From Physella acuta (Eukaryota; Mollusca; Gastropoda; Physidae), in NCBI RefSeq assembly GCF_028476545.1, contig NW_026732278.1, positions 186,001-250,000 on the forward strand: a stretch of DNA of 64,000 nt, in the 5' to 3' direction. Made by a program: the position numbers and the translations under genes. Of the stretch, positions 38,026-49,652 are shown in pieces. The notes under the pieces were generated by a model. That model searched no databases. It was not told the DNA's origin and worked only from the letters and a program-made list of their open reading frames with translations. Position 1 is the stretch's first letter, and the number at the start of each line of letters is the position of its first letter.

Positions 38026-38315
38026 AATCAACAGTCAGCTGGTCAGTCGGTCAACTGACTTTATCAACAGTCAGCTGGTCAGTCGGTCAACTGACTTTAT
38101 CAACAGTCAGCTGGTCAGTCGGTCAACTGACTTTATCAACAGTCAGCTGGTCAGTCGGTCAACTGACTTTATCAACAGTCAGCTGGTCAGTCGGTCAACT
38201 GACTTTATCAACAGTCAGCTGGTCAGTCGGTCAACTGATTTTATCAACAGTCAGCTGGTCAGTCGGTCAACTGACTTTATCAACAGTCAGCTGGTCAGTC
38301 GGTCAACTGACTTAT
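38026..38315. repeat. 36-bp minisatellite, 8 copies, with inverted arms
   Basis: The unit contains CAGTCAGCTGGTCAGTCGGT then CAACTGACTTTATCAA. GTCAGCTG and CAACTGAC within the unit are inverted with 7 of 8 pairs. Copies are almost identical. Since 36 is a multiple of three, a long artefactual frame results. Confidence 0.96.
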
Positions 38316-39782
38316 CTCTCACCTTGAGAACATATAGCGAAGACAACAATGTTGATAACAAGGGCAGTCCGTGGGGCCTGGGGAGATCGATACAGCGGGT
38401 ACGTGCCGGGGAAATCAAGGGAGGGGTGGGATGAAGCAACCTTGGGAGGGGGGGGGTAGTCAAGAGAAGGTCTGTACCCAAAGCTAAGATAACAGTCTAT
38501 GGCTGAGGTAAGGGGGGAGGGGGTGGTAGAAGGGATTAAGTACGCAGCTGATGCAAGGAACATCAACAAGAAAAAAAGGGGGTCGGGGTGTTGGCCATTT
38601 AATGAGTTGGCCAGGTAAATGTTGGCCGTTTGAATGTTGTCCAGGAGAAATGTGTGTGGGCCGAGACAACAATTCTAAACCTGCCGACAGTGATGTTTAC
38701 ATCTCAGTACGATGCTACAACAATTGATAGAAAAAATACAGCTTAAAAGGGTTATAAGTTAAATCCGTAAAAAAATTGAATTGAAACTTTAAAATGACCC
38801 TGCGTGTAAACAATCAAGATGTTTGACAGCCCATACAGGTGTTAAGTCTGACGAAATTGTCATATTGGATTTTATTGGATTTTATTACACACAGCAGATG
38901 GTTAGGATTGAGCAACGTCGGTTACACCATACCGCTGAGGTCGATATTTGAAAGATAACGCAATCACAAGGTAATAAACTTTCTTCTTCGGGGGAACAGA
39001 GATGGTCAGTTAGACTGGTGATGTCAGTCTGTCAGTTTTTGTGTATGATGTGGTCGGTCTGTTAGTACATTTGTGTGGTACGATAATATCGATTCGTGTG
39101 GTTAAATGAAGAAATAAAAAGAAATACTCGATTATAAAGACAGGAGGGGGGGGGGGGGCACAAAGAAAAAACGATGTTTGGTAAGAGAATGTGGAAGAAG
39201 AAAATGTCCAACTGTGCTACAACACTTTTGATAAGCTATGAGGTCGGTCGGCAAAGATTTATACTTAACTGGACAGGCCAAAATTGTGTGATGGTTTAAA
39301 TGAAACCAAAGTTTTTGCTAAAAAGAAGTCAAGAGTTCTGAAACCATCAACAAAGATCAATACACCAAGGGAGCGAATCCCTTTAGCACGGACAAGGACA
39401 GCAGCAGAGTAACTGGCTTCATGTGTGTCAGGGGTGCGCACATTTCTAAGTGCTGTGTGTATCGCATGAGTATCGCTCTATGTATCGAGTAAGTACACAG
39501 CACGAATAGTTCTAATTTCTAGTGCGTATCGTGCGAGTATCGCGTTGGTATTATGAGAGAAACGGTTGTATATTGTATGAGTATCGTGTAAGAATTATGT
39601 AAGCATCGTGCCCACAACTCAGAAATTGTTTGGCTGGAAAGAGAGAGTGAGTGAGAGATTAAATGCGTAGATTCCAACAGATCGATCCTAATTTAATCAT
39701 GTAATCGATATGTAAAATGAAACAATTAAAAAACTACTTAGGGAGCTCTTTGTTGCACTTAAGCACTGACGTACACTTAAGC
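38316..39782. other. Gene-poor spacer
   Basis: G-rich tracts (38430-38530, 39147-39158) and short CGTATCG/GAGTATCG repeats at about 39460-39610. No gene supported. Confidence 0.5.
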
Positions 39783-40425
39783 GTCGGCAGGCCTTTGTGG
39801 TTGGTACAAAGCGAGGTTGGCAGGCCTTTGTGGTTGGCACAGCGCGGGGGTTGGCAGGCCTTTGTGGTTGTTATAGAGCGGGGTCGGCAGGCCTTTGTGG
39901 TTGGTACAAAGCGGGGTTGGCAGGCCTTTGTGGTTGTTATAGAGCGGGGTTGGCAGGCTTTTGTGGTTTTTATAGAGCGGGGTTGGCAGGCCTTTGTGGT
40001 TGGTACAAAGCGGGGTTGGCAGGCCTTTGTGGTTGGTACAAAGCGGGGTTGGCAGGCCTTTGTGGTTGTTATAGAGCGGGGTTGGCAGGCCTTTGAGGTT
40101 GGTACAAAGCGGGGTTGGTAGACCTAGAAGGTTGTTATAGAGCGGGGTTGGCAGGCCTTTGTGGTTGGTACAAAGCGGGTTTGGCAGGCCTTTGTGGTTG
40201 TTATAGAGCGGGGTTGGCAGGCTTTTGTGGTTGTTATAGAGCGGGTTTGGCAGGCCTTTGTGGTTGGTACAGAGCGAGGTTGGTAGACCTAGAAGGTTGT
40301 TGCAGAGCGGGGTTGGCAGGCTTTTGTGGTTTTTATAGAGCGGGGTTGGCAGGCCTTTGTGGTTGGTACAAAGCGGGGTTGGCAGACCTAGAAGGTTGTT
40401 GCAGAGCGTGGTTGTCAGGCCTGCT
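39783..40425. repeat. 33-bp minisatellite, about 19 copies
   Basis: The unit contains GGGTTGGCAGGCCTTTGTGG then TTGGTACAAAGCG, with ACAAAGC versus ATAGAGC variants. Frames of up to 225 codons run through it on both strands because 33 is a multiple of three. Confidence 0.96.
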
Positions 40426-40787
40426 AACACGACCCTCCACTCTACACTGCACACATGTATTGATGTATCGATTTGTGTGCGTATACTTCATAACAAAAGA
40501 CTTTTGACACAAAGATTGTATAAGCCTTTAGTCAGTCAATACACTTAATCAATGAGCTTATTATTTTTTTAAAACACTTGCAAGGCGGCCTGCTTCAAAC
40601 GCCATTGAAAAAATGAGTGTACACATCATTCTTGTGACGTAGCATTGAGAGACGCCATTATCTCCTCCCACTACAGGCGGTGAAACGGTTGTACACACGA
40701 TCAAAGCACAGAGTATTTATGTACACAGTTAACGAAATGTATAATCGTACTCAACTACATGGTGATGTTGTACAGGAAAAATAAAGT
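40426..40787. other. Spacer, no gene seen
   Basis: Mixed sequence with GTGACGTAGC near 40634. No feature beyond that. Confidence 0.45.
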
Positions 40788-42152
40788 CCGATGTTTGGTG
40801 GTCCAGAGAACATGGTGTTTGGTGGTCCAGAGAACATGGTGTTTGGTGGTACAGAGAACATGATGTTTGGTGGTATAGAGAACATGGTGTTTGGTGGTAC
40901 AGAGAACATGTTTGGTGGTCCAGAGAACATGATGTTTGGTGGTAGAGAACATGGTGTTTGGTGGTACAGAGAACATGGTGTTTGGTGGTACAGAGAACAT
41001 ATTTGGTGGTACAGAGAACATGATTGGTGGTCCAGAGAACATGATGTTTGGTGGTAGAGAACATGGTGTTTGGTGGTACAGAGAACATGGTGTTTGGTGG
41101 TACAGAGAACATGATGTTTGGTGGTACAGAGAACATAATGTTTGGTGGTACAGAGAACATGGTATTAGGTGGTAAAGAGAACATGGTGTTTGGTGGTACA
41201 GAGAACACGATGTTTGGTGGTACAGAGAACATAATGTTTGGTGGTACAGAGAACATGGTGTTTGGTGGTATAGATGGTGTTTGGTGGTATAGAGAACATA
41301 ATGTTTGGTGGTACAGAGAACATGATGTTTGGTGGTACAGAGAACATGATGTTTGGTGGTACAGAGAACATGATGTTTGGTGGTACAGAGAACATGATGT
41401 TTGGTGGTACAGAGAACATGATGTTTGGTGGTATAGAGAACATGATGTTTGGTGGTACAGAGAACATGATGTTTGGTGGTACAGAGAACAAGTTTGGTGG
41501 TATAGAGAACATGTTTGGTGGTATAGAGAACATGTTTGGTGGTACAGAGAACATGATGTTTGGTGGTAAAGAGAACATGATGTTTGGTGGTATAGAGAAC
41601 ATGATGTTTGGTGGTACAGAGAACATGATGTTTGGTGGTACAGAGAACATGTTTGGTGGTACAGAGAACATGATGTTTGGTGGTACAGAGAACATGATGT
41701 TTGGTGGTACAGAGAACATGTTTGGTGGTATAGAGAACATGATGTTTGGTGGTACAGAGAACAAGTTTGGTGGTATAGAGAACATGTTTGGTGGTATAGA
41801 GAACATGTTTGGTGGTACAGAGAACATGATGTTTGGTGGTACAGAGAACATGATGTTTGGTGGTATAGAGAACATGATGTTTGGTGGTACAGAGAACATG
41901 TTTGGTGGTATAGAGAACATGATGTTTGGTGGTACAGAGAACATGATGTTTGGTGGTATAGAGAACATGATGTTTGGTGGTACAGAGAACATGGTGTTTG
42001 GTGGTACAGAGAACATGGTGTTTGGTGGTACAGAGAACATGGTGTTTGGTGGTACAGAGAACATGGTGTTTGGTGGTACAGAGAATAAGTTTGGTTGTAC
42101 AGAGAACATGATGTTTGGTGGTACAGAGAACATGGTGTTTGGTGGTACAGAG
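40788..42152. repeat. 24-bp minisatellite with 21-bp variants, 1.36 kb
   Basis: The unit is GGTGGTACAGAGAACATGAT then GTTT. Deletion of one ATG gives 21-bp units, and a few 22-bp units occur before 41060. It produces frames of 318 codons (+) and 491 and 322 codons (-) that consist only of the repeat (GGTENMMF, SLYHQTSC, FSVPPNIM). No start context, splice site or non-repetitive domain supports a gene. Confidence 0.97.
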
Positions 42153-42321
42153 AGGTGGGTGAGGGTACGAGTAGAAATAATTTATAAACCACAGTTAACT
42201 CCAATTTGGAAGAAAATGTTTAGTCTTTAGTTACTCTTAACGTTTCATGTAATAATAACCATCCCCAAGGAAGCATTCAATGTGAGGCAGGTTTAAAACA
42301 AATTAGATGACATTCTAGGCA

Positions 42322-42728
42322 TGTCTAGAGGAGCTGTCAAGACAGTCCAGATAAGTCTAGTGGAGCTGTCAAGACAGTCCAGGTAAGTCTAGTGGAGCTG
42401 TCAAGACAGTCCAGGTAAGTCTAGTGGAGTTGTCAAGACAGTCCAGGTAAGTCTAGTGGAGCCGTCAAGACAGTCCAGGTAAGTCTAGTGGAGCTGTCAA
42501 GACAGTCCAGGTAAGTCTAGTGGAGCTGTCAAGACAGTCCAGGTATGTCTAGAGGAGCTGTCAAGACAGTCCAGGTAAGTCTAGAGGAGCTGTCAAGACA
42601 GTCCAGGTATGTCTAGTGTGCTGTCAAGACAGTCTAGGTAAGTCTAGTGTGCTGTCAAGATAGTCCAGGAATGCCTACTGGAGCTGTCATGACAGTCTAG
42701 GTAGGTCTAGTGGAGCTGTCAAGACACT
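42322..42728. repeat. About 31-bp minisatellite carrying repeated splice-donor sequence
   Basis: About 13 units of GGAGCTGTCAAGACAGTCCA then GGTAAGTCTAGT. Many units contain CCAGGTAAGT, a consensus 5' splice site on the plus strand, and CTGTCAAGACAG, an inverted repeat with 5-bp arms and an AA centre. Confidence 0.95.
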
Positions 42729-42965
42729 GCATCTAGCAACGTGCCCAGGTAAGTCTATCAGAAGTAGCCCACACTGGCAGCGAATAATACATCAGCCGAA
42801 CAAAGGGAAACGCCGTAGATGACAGGACGATAACATCCATGCTCAGAAATTCAAAGATCGATAACTCGATCACGGTGTCAGCCATTTGTCCACGTAGGTC
42901 CACTTGGTACAGGCACGTTTGTAGGCAGGGGAGGGAGAGGGACAGGAGGGCAGATGGTATGGGAA
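42729..42965. other. Spacer, no gene seen
   Basis: Short non-repetitive sequence whose frame runs into the next array; no independent coding evidence. Confidence 0.4.
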
Positions 42966-43482
42966 GGGGGGTACAGGCAGAGGGAGGGGTAGAGGGAGGG
43001 GTACAGGCAGAGGGAGGGGTAGAGGGAGGGGTACAGGCAGAGGGAGGGGTAGAGGGAGGGGTACAGGCAGAGGGAGGGGTACAGGCAGAGGGAGGGGTAG
43101 AGGGAGGGGTACAGGCAGAGGGAGGGGTAGAGGGAGGGGTACAGGCAGAGGGAGGGGTAGAGGGAGGAGTACAGGCAGAGGGAGGGGTAGAGGGAGGGGT
43201 ACAGGCAGAGGGAGGGGTAGAGGGAGGGGTACAGGCAGAGGGAGGGGTAGAGGGAGGAGTACAGGCAGAGGGAGGGGTAGAGGGAGGGGTACAGGCAGAG
43301 GGAGGGGTAGAGGGAGGGGTACAGGCAGAGGGAGGGGTAGAGGGAGGAGTACAGGCAGAGGGAGGGGTAGAGGGAGGAGTACAGACAGAGGGAGGGGTAG
43401 AGGGAGGAGTACAGGCAGAGGGAGGGGTAGAGGGAGGAGTATAGGCAGAGGGAGGGGTAGAGGGAGGAGTATAGGCAGAGAG
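42966..43482. repeat. 30-bp G-rich minisatellite, about 17 copies
   Basis: The unit is AGAGGGAGGGGTAGAGGGAG then GGGTACAGGC. It has almost no pyrimidines on the plus strand and several G runs per unit, so G-quadruplex or triplex formation is plausible. The 201-codon frame (VQAEGGVEGG) is an artefact of the 30-bp period. Confidence 0.95.
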
Positions 43483-43649
43483 TTTTTTTCAGCGGCTTTA
43501 TTGATCCTGGCTTGTTGTCAGACTGTCCATGTGTCAGAGAGGTTCAGTCAAGGCACAGCTACCCTGTTGTTTTAATCCCAGCTCAAAGTAGCCTATATAT
43601 TTCTCTCTTTCTCTCTCCCTCTCTCTGTATATATCTATCTATTTATCTA

Positions 43650-43698
<49 letters not shown>

Positions 43699-44157
43699 TA
43701 TGAATATGTATGTATGGAGTGATGACGTTAATTACGGTTAATGCATATGTATATGGTGGTTGTGTAAGAATTTCTGTATCATAACCTGATGGATGCCAGC
43801 ATGATTATAACCCCTATTACCCCCCCCCCCCTCTACTCGTGCCCTTTCCATTCATTCCCATCTAGCCAGATCACATGGAACCCATGCAGGTCAAAGGTCT
43901 CAAGATTTGTGTTTGAGCAAACTTTGGATAAACACGGGAGATTTTTGTCTATTTTTTCTGCCATATTATCTGCGTGAGTGGTTCTTAACCTACTTAACCC
44001 CACACTTACTTAGACAATCATGTGCATCTATCTGCCGCTACGTTTGACACACCCACACACCCACACACATTCACCCTGTCAGTGTATCAATGAACTATTG
44101 ATTGCCATACACACAGACGGACACACTAATACACACACGATCTATCACTATGTTTGA
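43483..44157. other. Spacer with CT and TA microsatellites
   Basis: CTCT-rich and (TA)n sequence at 43595-43700, poly(C) near 43820. No gene seen. Confidence 0.6.
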
Positions 44158-44602
44158 CATACACACCCACCCACATACTACCACACCCACCCACACACTA
44201 CCACACCCACCCACACACTACCACTCCCATCCACACATGCACACACCCTCCACATACTACCACACCCACCCACATACTACCACACCCTCCACACATGCAC
44301 ACACCCTCCACACACTACCACACCCTCCACACACTACCAGACACTACCATACCCTCCACACACTACCACACCCACACCCACCCACACTACCATACCCTCC
44401 ACACACTACTACATCCTCCACATACTACCACACCTACCAAACACAACCATACCCTCCACACACTACCACACCCACCCACACACTACCACACCCACCCACA
44501 CTACCATACCCTCCACACACTACCACACCCTCCACACACTACCACACCCACCCACACTACCATACCCTCCACACACTACCACACCCACCCACACAAATAC
44601 CC
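44158..44602. repeat. C/A-rich minisatellite, 15-22-bp units
   Basis: CACACTACCACACCCACCCA and CCTCCACACACTACCACAC units in irregular order. The plus strand carries almost no G. Overlapping 179 and 191-codon frames are artefacts. Confidence 0.92.
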
Positions 44603-44852
44603 ACACGATCACATCCATCCATCGACCACTGTATGTGTCCACAAGCTCACCTACAGCTTCCACTACGGAGTCTGTGAGTGCCTGTCTGAATAAATCATTG
44701 AGTCAGTGACGCACACACATCTGTTGACTCAATGACGCCGCAATGTCTAATAAGAATCGGGCCGGCATGTTACAGGAAATTGAAGTAGGCCAAGTTGAGC
44801 GCCACGATAGGGGCTAAAAGCTGAAGCATATATCGTCCCACATGATCAGCAT

Positions 44853-45480
44853 AGCTAAGTGCTAGAAGAATGTGTCTTCAATAGACGGTAGCAGTTACCA
44901 TAGTGCTAGCCGAATGTGTCTTCAATAGACGGTAGCAGTTACCATAGTGCTAGCAGAATGTGTCTTCAATAGACGGTAGCAGTTACCATAGTGGTAGCAG
45001 AATGTGTCTTCAATAGCTGTAGCAGTTACCATAGTGCTAGCAGAATGTGTCTTCAATAGACGGTAGCAGTTACCATAGTGATAGCCAAATATGTCTCCAA
45101 AAGAAGGTAGCAGTCACCATATGTCTCCTATAGAAGGTAAAGTCCCCTTTTCAAACCTGACGGTCTATAGGGCAAGTGAAGTAGAGTTCACCTGTTTCTG
45201 TGAAGTTAGGTACCCATCAGAATTGGGTGCACTTAGGGACGGTCTACTGACTTGAACCGGATTCGAACTCGAGACTTACGGGTCTTCAATAGAAGGTAGT
45301 AGTTACAATAGGGTAGGCAAATGTGTCTCCAATAGACGGTAGCAATTACCATGGTGGTAGCCTAATGTGTCTTTAGTAGAAGGTAGCAGTAACCGTAGTG
45401 GTAGCCAAATGTGTCTTCAATAAAAGGTAGCAGTTACCATAGCTAAGTGCTTGCCATATAAAGTGTCTCCAATAGAAGGT
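44853..45480. repeat. 44-bp minisatellite, interrupted by a SINE
   Basis: Units contain GTGCTAGCAGAATGTGTCTT then CAATAGACGGTAGCAGTTAC and CATA. Diverged units resume after the SINE at 45139-45282, so the array predates or grew around the insertion. Confidence 0.9.
45139..45282 (-). mobile_element. tRNA-derived SINE inside the 44-bp minisatellite
   Basis: On the minus strand: a B-box-like GAGTTCGAATCC, then GGTTCAAGTCAGTAGACC, CCCAATTCTGATGGGTACCT and AGGTGAACTCTACTTCACTT, ending CAGGTTTGAAAAGGGGACTT. It matches 8827-9036 but lacks the A-box end of the tRNA head and about 60 bp of the middle, so it is 5'-truncated. Confidence 0.8.
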
Positions 45481-46555
45481 AGCTAATTGGTAGCCACAAT
45501 TAAAACCAACAAAGGGAAACAGGCACAATACGGGGGGGGGGGGGGTAGCCTTCCTGCGACCAACAGGGGCAACAGCTACATTAGCAAAGTGGTACCGGAT
45601 AAAGTTAATTGTATGAGTAGGTTGTTATTTGATGATCTATGCAGATAACGGTCCAACCGCGTCAACGTTTGACCGTGTCTAAATTTGAACTAGTCGGACA
45701 GTGTCAAAATATGGACTATAAAAACGTAGACACGGGCCAATTCCTGACCTGCCATGCACATGTAATTAGACGGGTTTAATGAGGTTGTCTTACAAGTTTG
45801 TCAACAATCTCCATCAAGGCGGGACACAGCAGGGCTGCGGGAGAGCACCAAAGAGCCTCCGCGTTTCCCCCGCTGTGTGGCGCTACGTGTGCTAGTGTTT
45901 GAACTATTGCCATAGCAACGGCAAGAACAAATAAACAAAAATAGTCCACAGCGAACAGCGAGCTGCTAGCAATGATAACAACATTCTTTATTTACATACG
46001 TTAATGAGAATAAGTAGATAGCAACGAAAATTAAAATTTGGAAAAATATTTCGGAACAAAAAAAATTTGAAATGAAGAGTTGAATAGCTAAAGCTTATTA
46101 AATTTCAATGAGTTCGCTGAATCTCTATTAAAAAAAAAACGAAACTTAAAGCGAGAGAGAGTATTGGACACATACAGACTCTGGCTTATGGCTATCAATA
46201 TTTGAAAAGCCTAAAAGTGTCAACACTTTGGGTAAATGATTGTTGGCCGTGGGGGTAAGAGAAATCCTGTTCTCGATACACGTAAGCTATGAAAACTGGG
46301 GGCCGCACACGGGGGGAGACAAATCAATGGCACTCCAAAACTTGCGATCAAAGATACATTTGTAGATTTAAATTATCGATAATTGTATCGATTACATAAG
46401 AAGATAGCTGTACACCCTACCCCAACGTACCCCCTAACCTACCCCACCCCAACTTTAAAAGAATGTGAGTATCGTGGTTTTTATTACACGAATCGCTCAT
46501 TTGAAGATCGGAAAGCTTTTGTTTCCGGTTCATGTTTTTGGTTTTAATGGTTTGA
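45481..46555. other. Spacer with an X-box-like site, no gene seen
   Basis: Contains a poly(G) run at about 45533-45544, a moderately CpG-rich part at 45.6-45.95 kb and the X-box-like site at 45906-45919. No exon recognised. Confidence 0.5.
45906..45919. promoter_or_regulatory. RFX X-box-like motif
   Basis: ATTGCCATAGCAAC is an imperfect palindrome close to the RFX consensus (GTNRCC-N-RGYAAC type), differing at the first base. X-boxes mark ciliary gene promoters in animals, but no gene is visible nearby. Confidence 0.3.
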
Positions 46556-46886
46556 ATAAGGTTGTTGTATAGCCTAGTGAGGTTGTTGTATAGCCTAGTG
46601 AGGTTGTTGTATAGCCTAGTGAGGTTGTTGTATAGCCTAGTGAGGTTGTTGTATAGCCTAGTGAGGTTGTTGTATAGCCTAGTGAGGTTGTTGTATAGGC
46701 TAGTGAGGTTGTTGTATAGCCTAGTGAGGTGTATAGCCTAATGAGGTTGTTGTATAGCCTAATGAGGTTGTTGTATAGCCTAGAGGGGTTGTTGTATAGC
46801 CTAGTGAGGTTGTTGTATAGCCTAGTGAGGTTGTTGTATAGCCTAGTGAGGTTGTTGTATAGGCTAGTGAGGTTGTTGTATAGCCT
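46556..46886. repeat. 21-bp minisatellite, about 15 copies
   Basis: The unit is TTGTTGTATAGCCTAGTGAG then G. One shortened unit lies near 46728. Frames on both strands (RLYNNLT, MRLLYSL) are artefacts. Confidence 0.96.
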
Positions 46887-47324
46887 CAAGGTAAAATTGT
46901 GTCTCCTGTTATCAAATTGTGTGTGCCCAAAGATCCAAAGTGGTCATATTTTTCCAAAACATCCACAAAAGCATATAAAACGTAACAAAAATAAAAAGCT
47001 AAACTTCAAGGTCAAATACAGAAGGCCTCGCCCGTTGTGCCGGCTACTGGCCGCACGAGCAGCTCATTAATTCCTGCCCCATTAGCCAGCACGACACGCC
47101 CCTCCCCTCCCCCGGTCCATCTAGCGAGTGTCAGATATTGCGTGACTATGGTGTCTGCTTTATGTCACTGTCACTGACAGTAAGAAAGTCACATGACAGC
47201 TCAGCCGTGCATCTACCGCGACGGTTATTGATGGTGCACTGCATGCCGGTCACGTGATTGCTTACATCAGTAAAACAAACATGGCGTGATTACACCACTG
47301 AAAGCACAACGACTAAAAGACTAC
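46887..47324. other. Spacer, no gene seen
   Basis: Moderately GC-rich. Contains GTCACATGAC and GTCACGTGAT words and no supported gene. Confidence 0.45.
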
Positions 47325-47527
47325 CACGTGTTGAAGTAGAGTTGATCGACCAACACTTGCTGAAGTAGAGTTGATCGACCAACACTTGCTGAAGTAGAGT
47401 TGATCGACCAACACTTGTTGAAGTAGAGTTGATCGACCAACACGTGTTGAAGTAGAGTTGATCGACCAACACTTGCTGAAGTAGATTTGATCAACCAACA
47501 CTTGTTGAAGTAGATTTGATCAACCAA
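47325..47527. repeat. 29-bp minisatellite, 7 copies, palindromic core
   Basis: The unit contains GTTGAAGTAGAGTTGATCGA then CCAACACTT. The core GTTGATCGACCAAC is a palindrome at 12 of 14 positions. Confidence 0.95.
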
Positions 47528-47646
47528 CTCTTACTTTGTTATATCGAAGAGTGAATTGTAATTGGAAAAGAAAGTGGCTCTTTGAAAACATGACAAGTAC
47601 GTGACAAAACTTCAGGTTATTTAAATTTTAAAAATCTCAGGACTAC

Positions 47647-47722
<76 letters not shown>

Positions 47723-48161
47723 TATGATACGACGAGTATCAATTCAATGACATTTAATGAAAGCAAATCACGGCTGTATGTAGTAAGTTGAGATCAATTT
47801 CCGCAAATCGATGGCCAGATGAAATCAATCGGTACTGATCAATATATGATTGGAGTTCACATAAGCTATGAACGACCTGGTTTAGCACGTTAGCTCAATG
47901 ACGTCATTGGTTTGACCACCGTCGCTTCCAGAGGTCAGAAAAGTAGGCTGAGAATGAAAGGGCCGAGAATGAAAGAGCCGAGAGCGTTTAAAGGCGGGGC
48001 TGACTGGCGTCCAACGGCGCTCAAATAATATGGTCCCACCAAAGTGCAGTGCGGTTTAATTAAATGTATTGCAACATGCACAGAGAGATGTGTGTTGGTG
48101 GTTTGTAAAGGCGACAATTTGTGTGTAACTGGCGGTGTAGTAGACTCTAGAGAACAGTGTT
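47528..48161. other. Spacer with a (TA)n tract
   Basis: About 35 TA dinucleotides at 47650-47718. The flanks show no gene. Confidence 0.6.
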
Positions 48162-48288
48162 TGTGTAAATGATGTGTTTCTAGATTCTATGACAGTTTCA
48201 ATGTAAATGATGTGTTTCTAGATTGTACGACAGTTTCAGTGTAAATGATGTGTTTCTAGATTGAATGACAGTTTCGGTGTAAATAATG
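48162..48288. repeat. 38-bp minisatellite, about 3 copies
   Basis: The unit contains TGTAAATGATGTGTTTCTAG then ATTGTATGACAGTTTCAG. Confidence 0.9.
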
Positions 48289-48399
48289 TCGAGCGGTCAT
48301 TGTTTAAGTCAAAAGTCAAGTGACAGATTGACATTGCATAAGTCAAATGCGACTTTAGCAAATATCTAATTATCTAGGCTAAACAAACACACAATGAAT

Positions 48400-48555
48400 G
48401 CCAAATGTCAAATGACAGACCCCCAAATAACATTAAGATCATACACCAAAAGTCAAATGACAGACCCCCAACAAACATTAAGACCATACGCCAAATGTCA
48501 AATGACTGACCCCCCCCCCCCCCCCCCCACCAACAGTCATTAAAACCATACCTAC
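48400..48555. repeat. About 45-bp minisatellite, 3 copies
   Basis: CAAATGTCAAATGACAGACC then CCCAAATAACATTAAGATCA recurs at about 48401, 48447 and 48492. A poly(C) run at 48511-48528 expands the CCCCC part of the last unit. Confidence 0.85.
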
Positions 48556-48906
48556 CATTTAATAAAACAAGAACAAGCCCCACCAACTCGAGCAAGCCAA
48601 GCACTTGTGTAAGTATGCAGGCAACAGTTCAAGCGGTTTGTACCACCTAAAAGAAACGTACAACTCGCTCAAATTCTCCACAGTTCTCGTAACTCGAGGA
48701 CTGCTATATAAGGTAACGCCTCTTGAAACAATTGTTTTTAGGCTACAATTTTCCCCAGAAAGAGAATTGTTTTGAAATGTTGCACTTGATATCAAGTTTT
48801 TGTTATCACGTGGTGTGTTGTCCGGTGTGTTTGTTATCACGTGGTTTCAACTTCGGTCGTCATTTCCTGGTTGTCTGGGCGGTCAGTGGAACCGTGTCGC
48901 CATTTT
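48556..48906. other. Spacer, no gene seen
   Basis: Contains a 24-bp duplication around TTATCACGTGG (near 48803 and 48833). A 93-codon minus frame has no recognisable domain. Confidence 0.4.
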
Positions 48907-49652
48907 ATTTTACCCACACAATGTGGGGGAGCTTAGACCCTATTGAAACTTCTCCCCACACAATAGGTATGTGGGGGAGCTGAGTGCCCAGTGAAACTTC
49001 TCCCCACACAATAGGTATGTGGGGGAGCAGAGACCCTATTGAAACTTCTCCGCACACAAAAGGTATGTGGGGGAGCTGAGACCCTATTGAAACTTCTCCC
49101 CACACAATAGGTATGTGGGGGAGCAGAGACCCTATTGAAACTTCTCCCCACACAATAGGTATGTGGGGGAGCAGAGGCCCTATTGAAACTTCTCCCCACA
49201 CAATAGGTATGTGGGGGAGCAGAGACCCTATTGAAACTTCTCCCCACAGAATAGGTATGTGGGGGAGCAGAGACCCTATTGAAACTTCTCCCCACAGAAT
49301 AGGTATGTGGGGGAGCAGAGACCCTATTGAAACTTCTCCCCACACAATAGGTATGTGGGGGAGCAGAGACCCTATTGAAACTTCTCCCCACAGAATAGGT
49401 ATGTGGGGGAGCAGAGACCCTATTGAAACTTCTCCCCACACAATAGGTATGTGGGGGAGCTGAGACCCTATTGAAACTTCTCCCCACACAATAGGTATGT
49501 GGGGGAGCAGAGACCCTATTGAAACTTCTCCCCACACAATAGGTATGTGGGGGAGCAGAGACCCTATTGAAACTTCTCCCCACACAATAGGTATGTGGGG
49601 GAGCAGAGACCCTATTGAAACTTCTCCCCACACAATAGGTATGTGGGGGGAG
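48907..49652. repeat. 48-bp minisatellite, about 15 copies, hairpin-forming units
   Basis: The unit contains TATGTGGGGGAGCAGAGACC, then CTATTGAAACTTCTCCCCAC and ACAATAGG. Across unit junctions CTCCCCACA and TGTGGGGGAG pair with a 9-base loop. Within the unit CCTATTG and CAATAGG pair. Frames of up to 253 codons on both strands follow from the 48-bp period. Confidence 0.97.

Noticed and set aside
39777-40454. 225-codon minus-strand and several plus-strand frames in the 33-bp array
   Set aside because: They consist only of the repeat, open because 33 is a multiple of three. No domain, splice site or poly(A) context.
40729-42230. 491-, 322- and 318-codon frames on both strands
   Set aside because: Pure translations of the 24-bp minisatellite; opposite strands are equally open, so openness is not evidence of coding.
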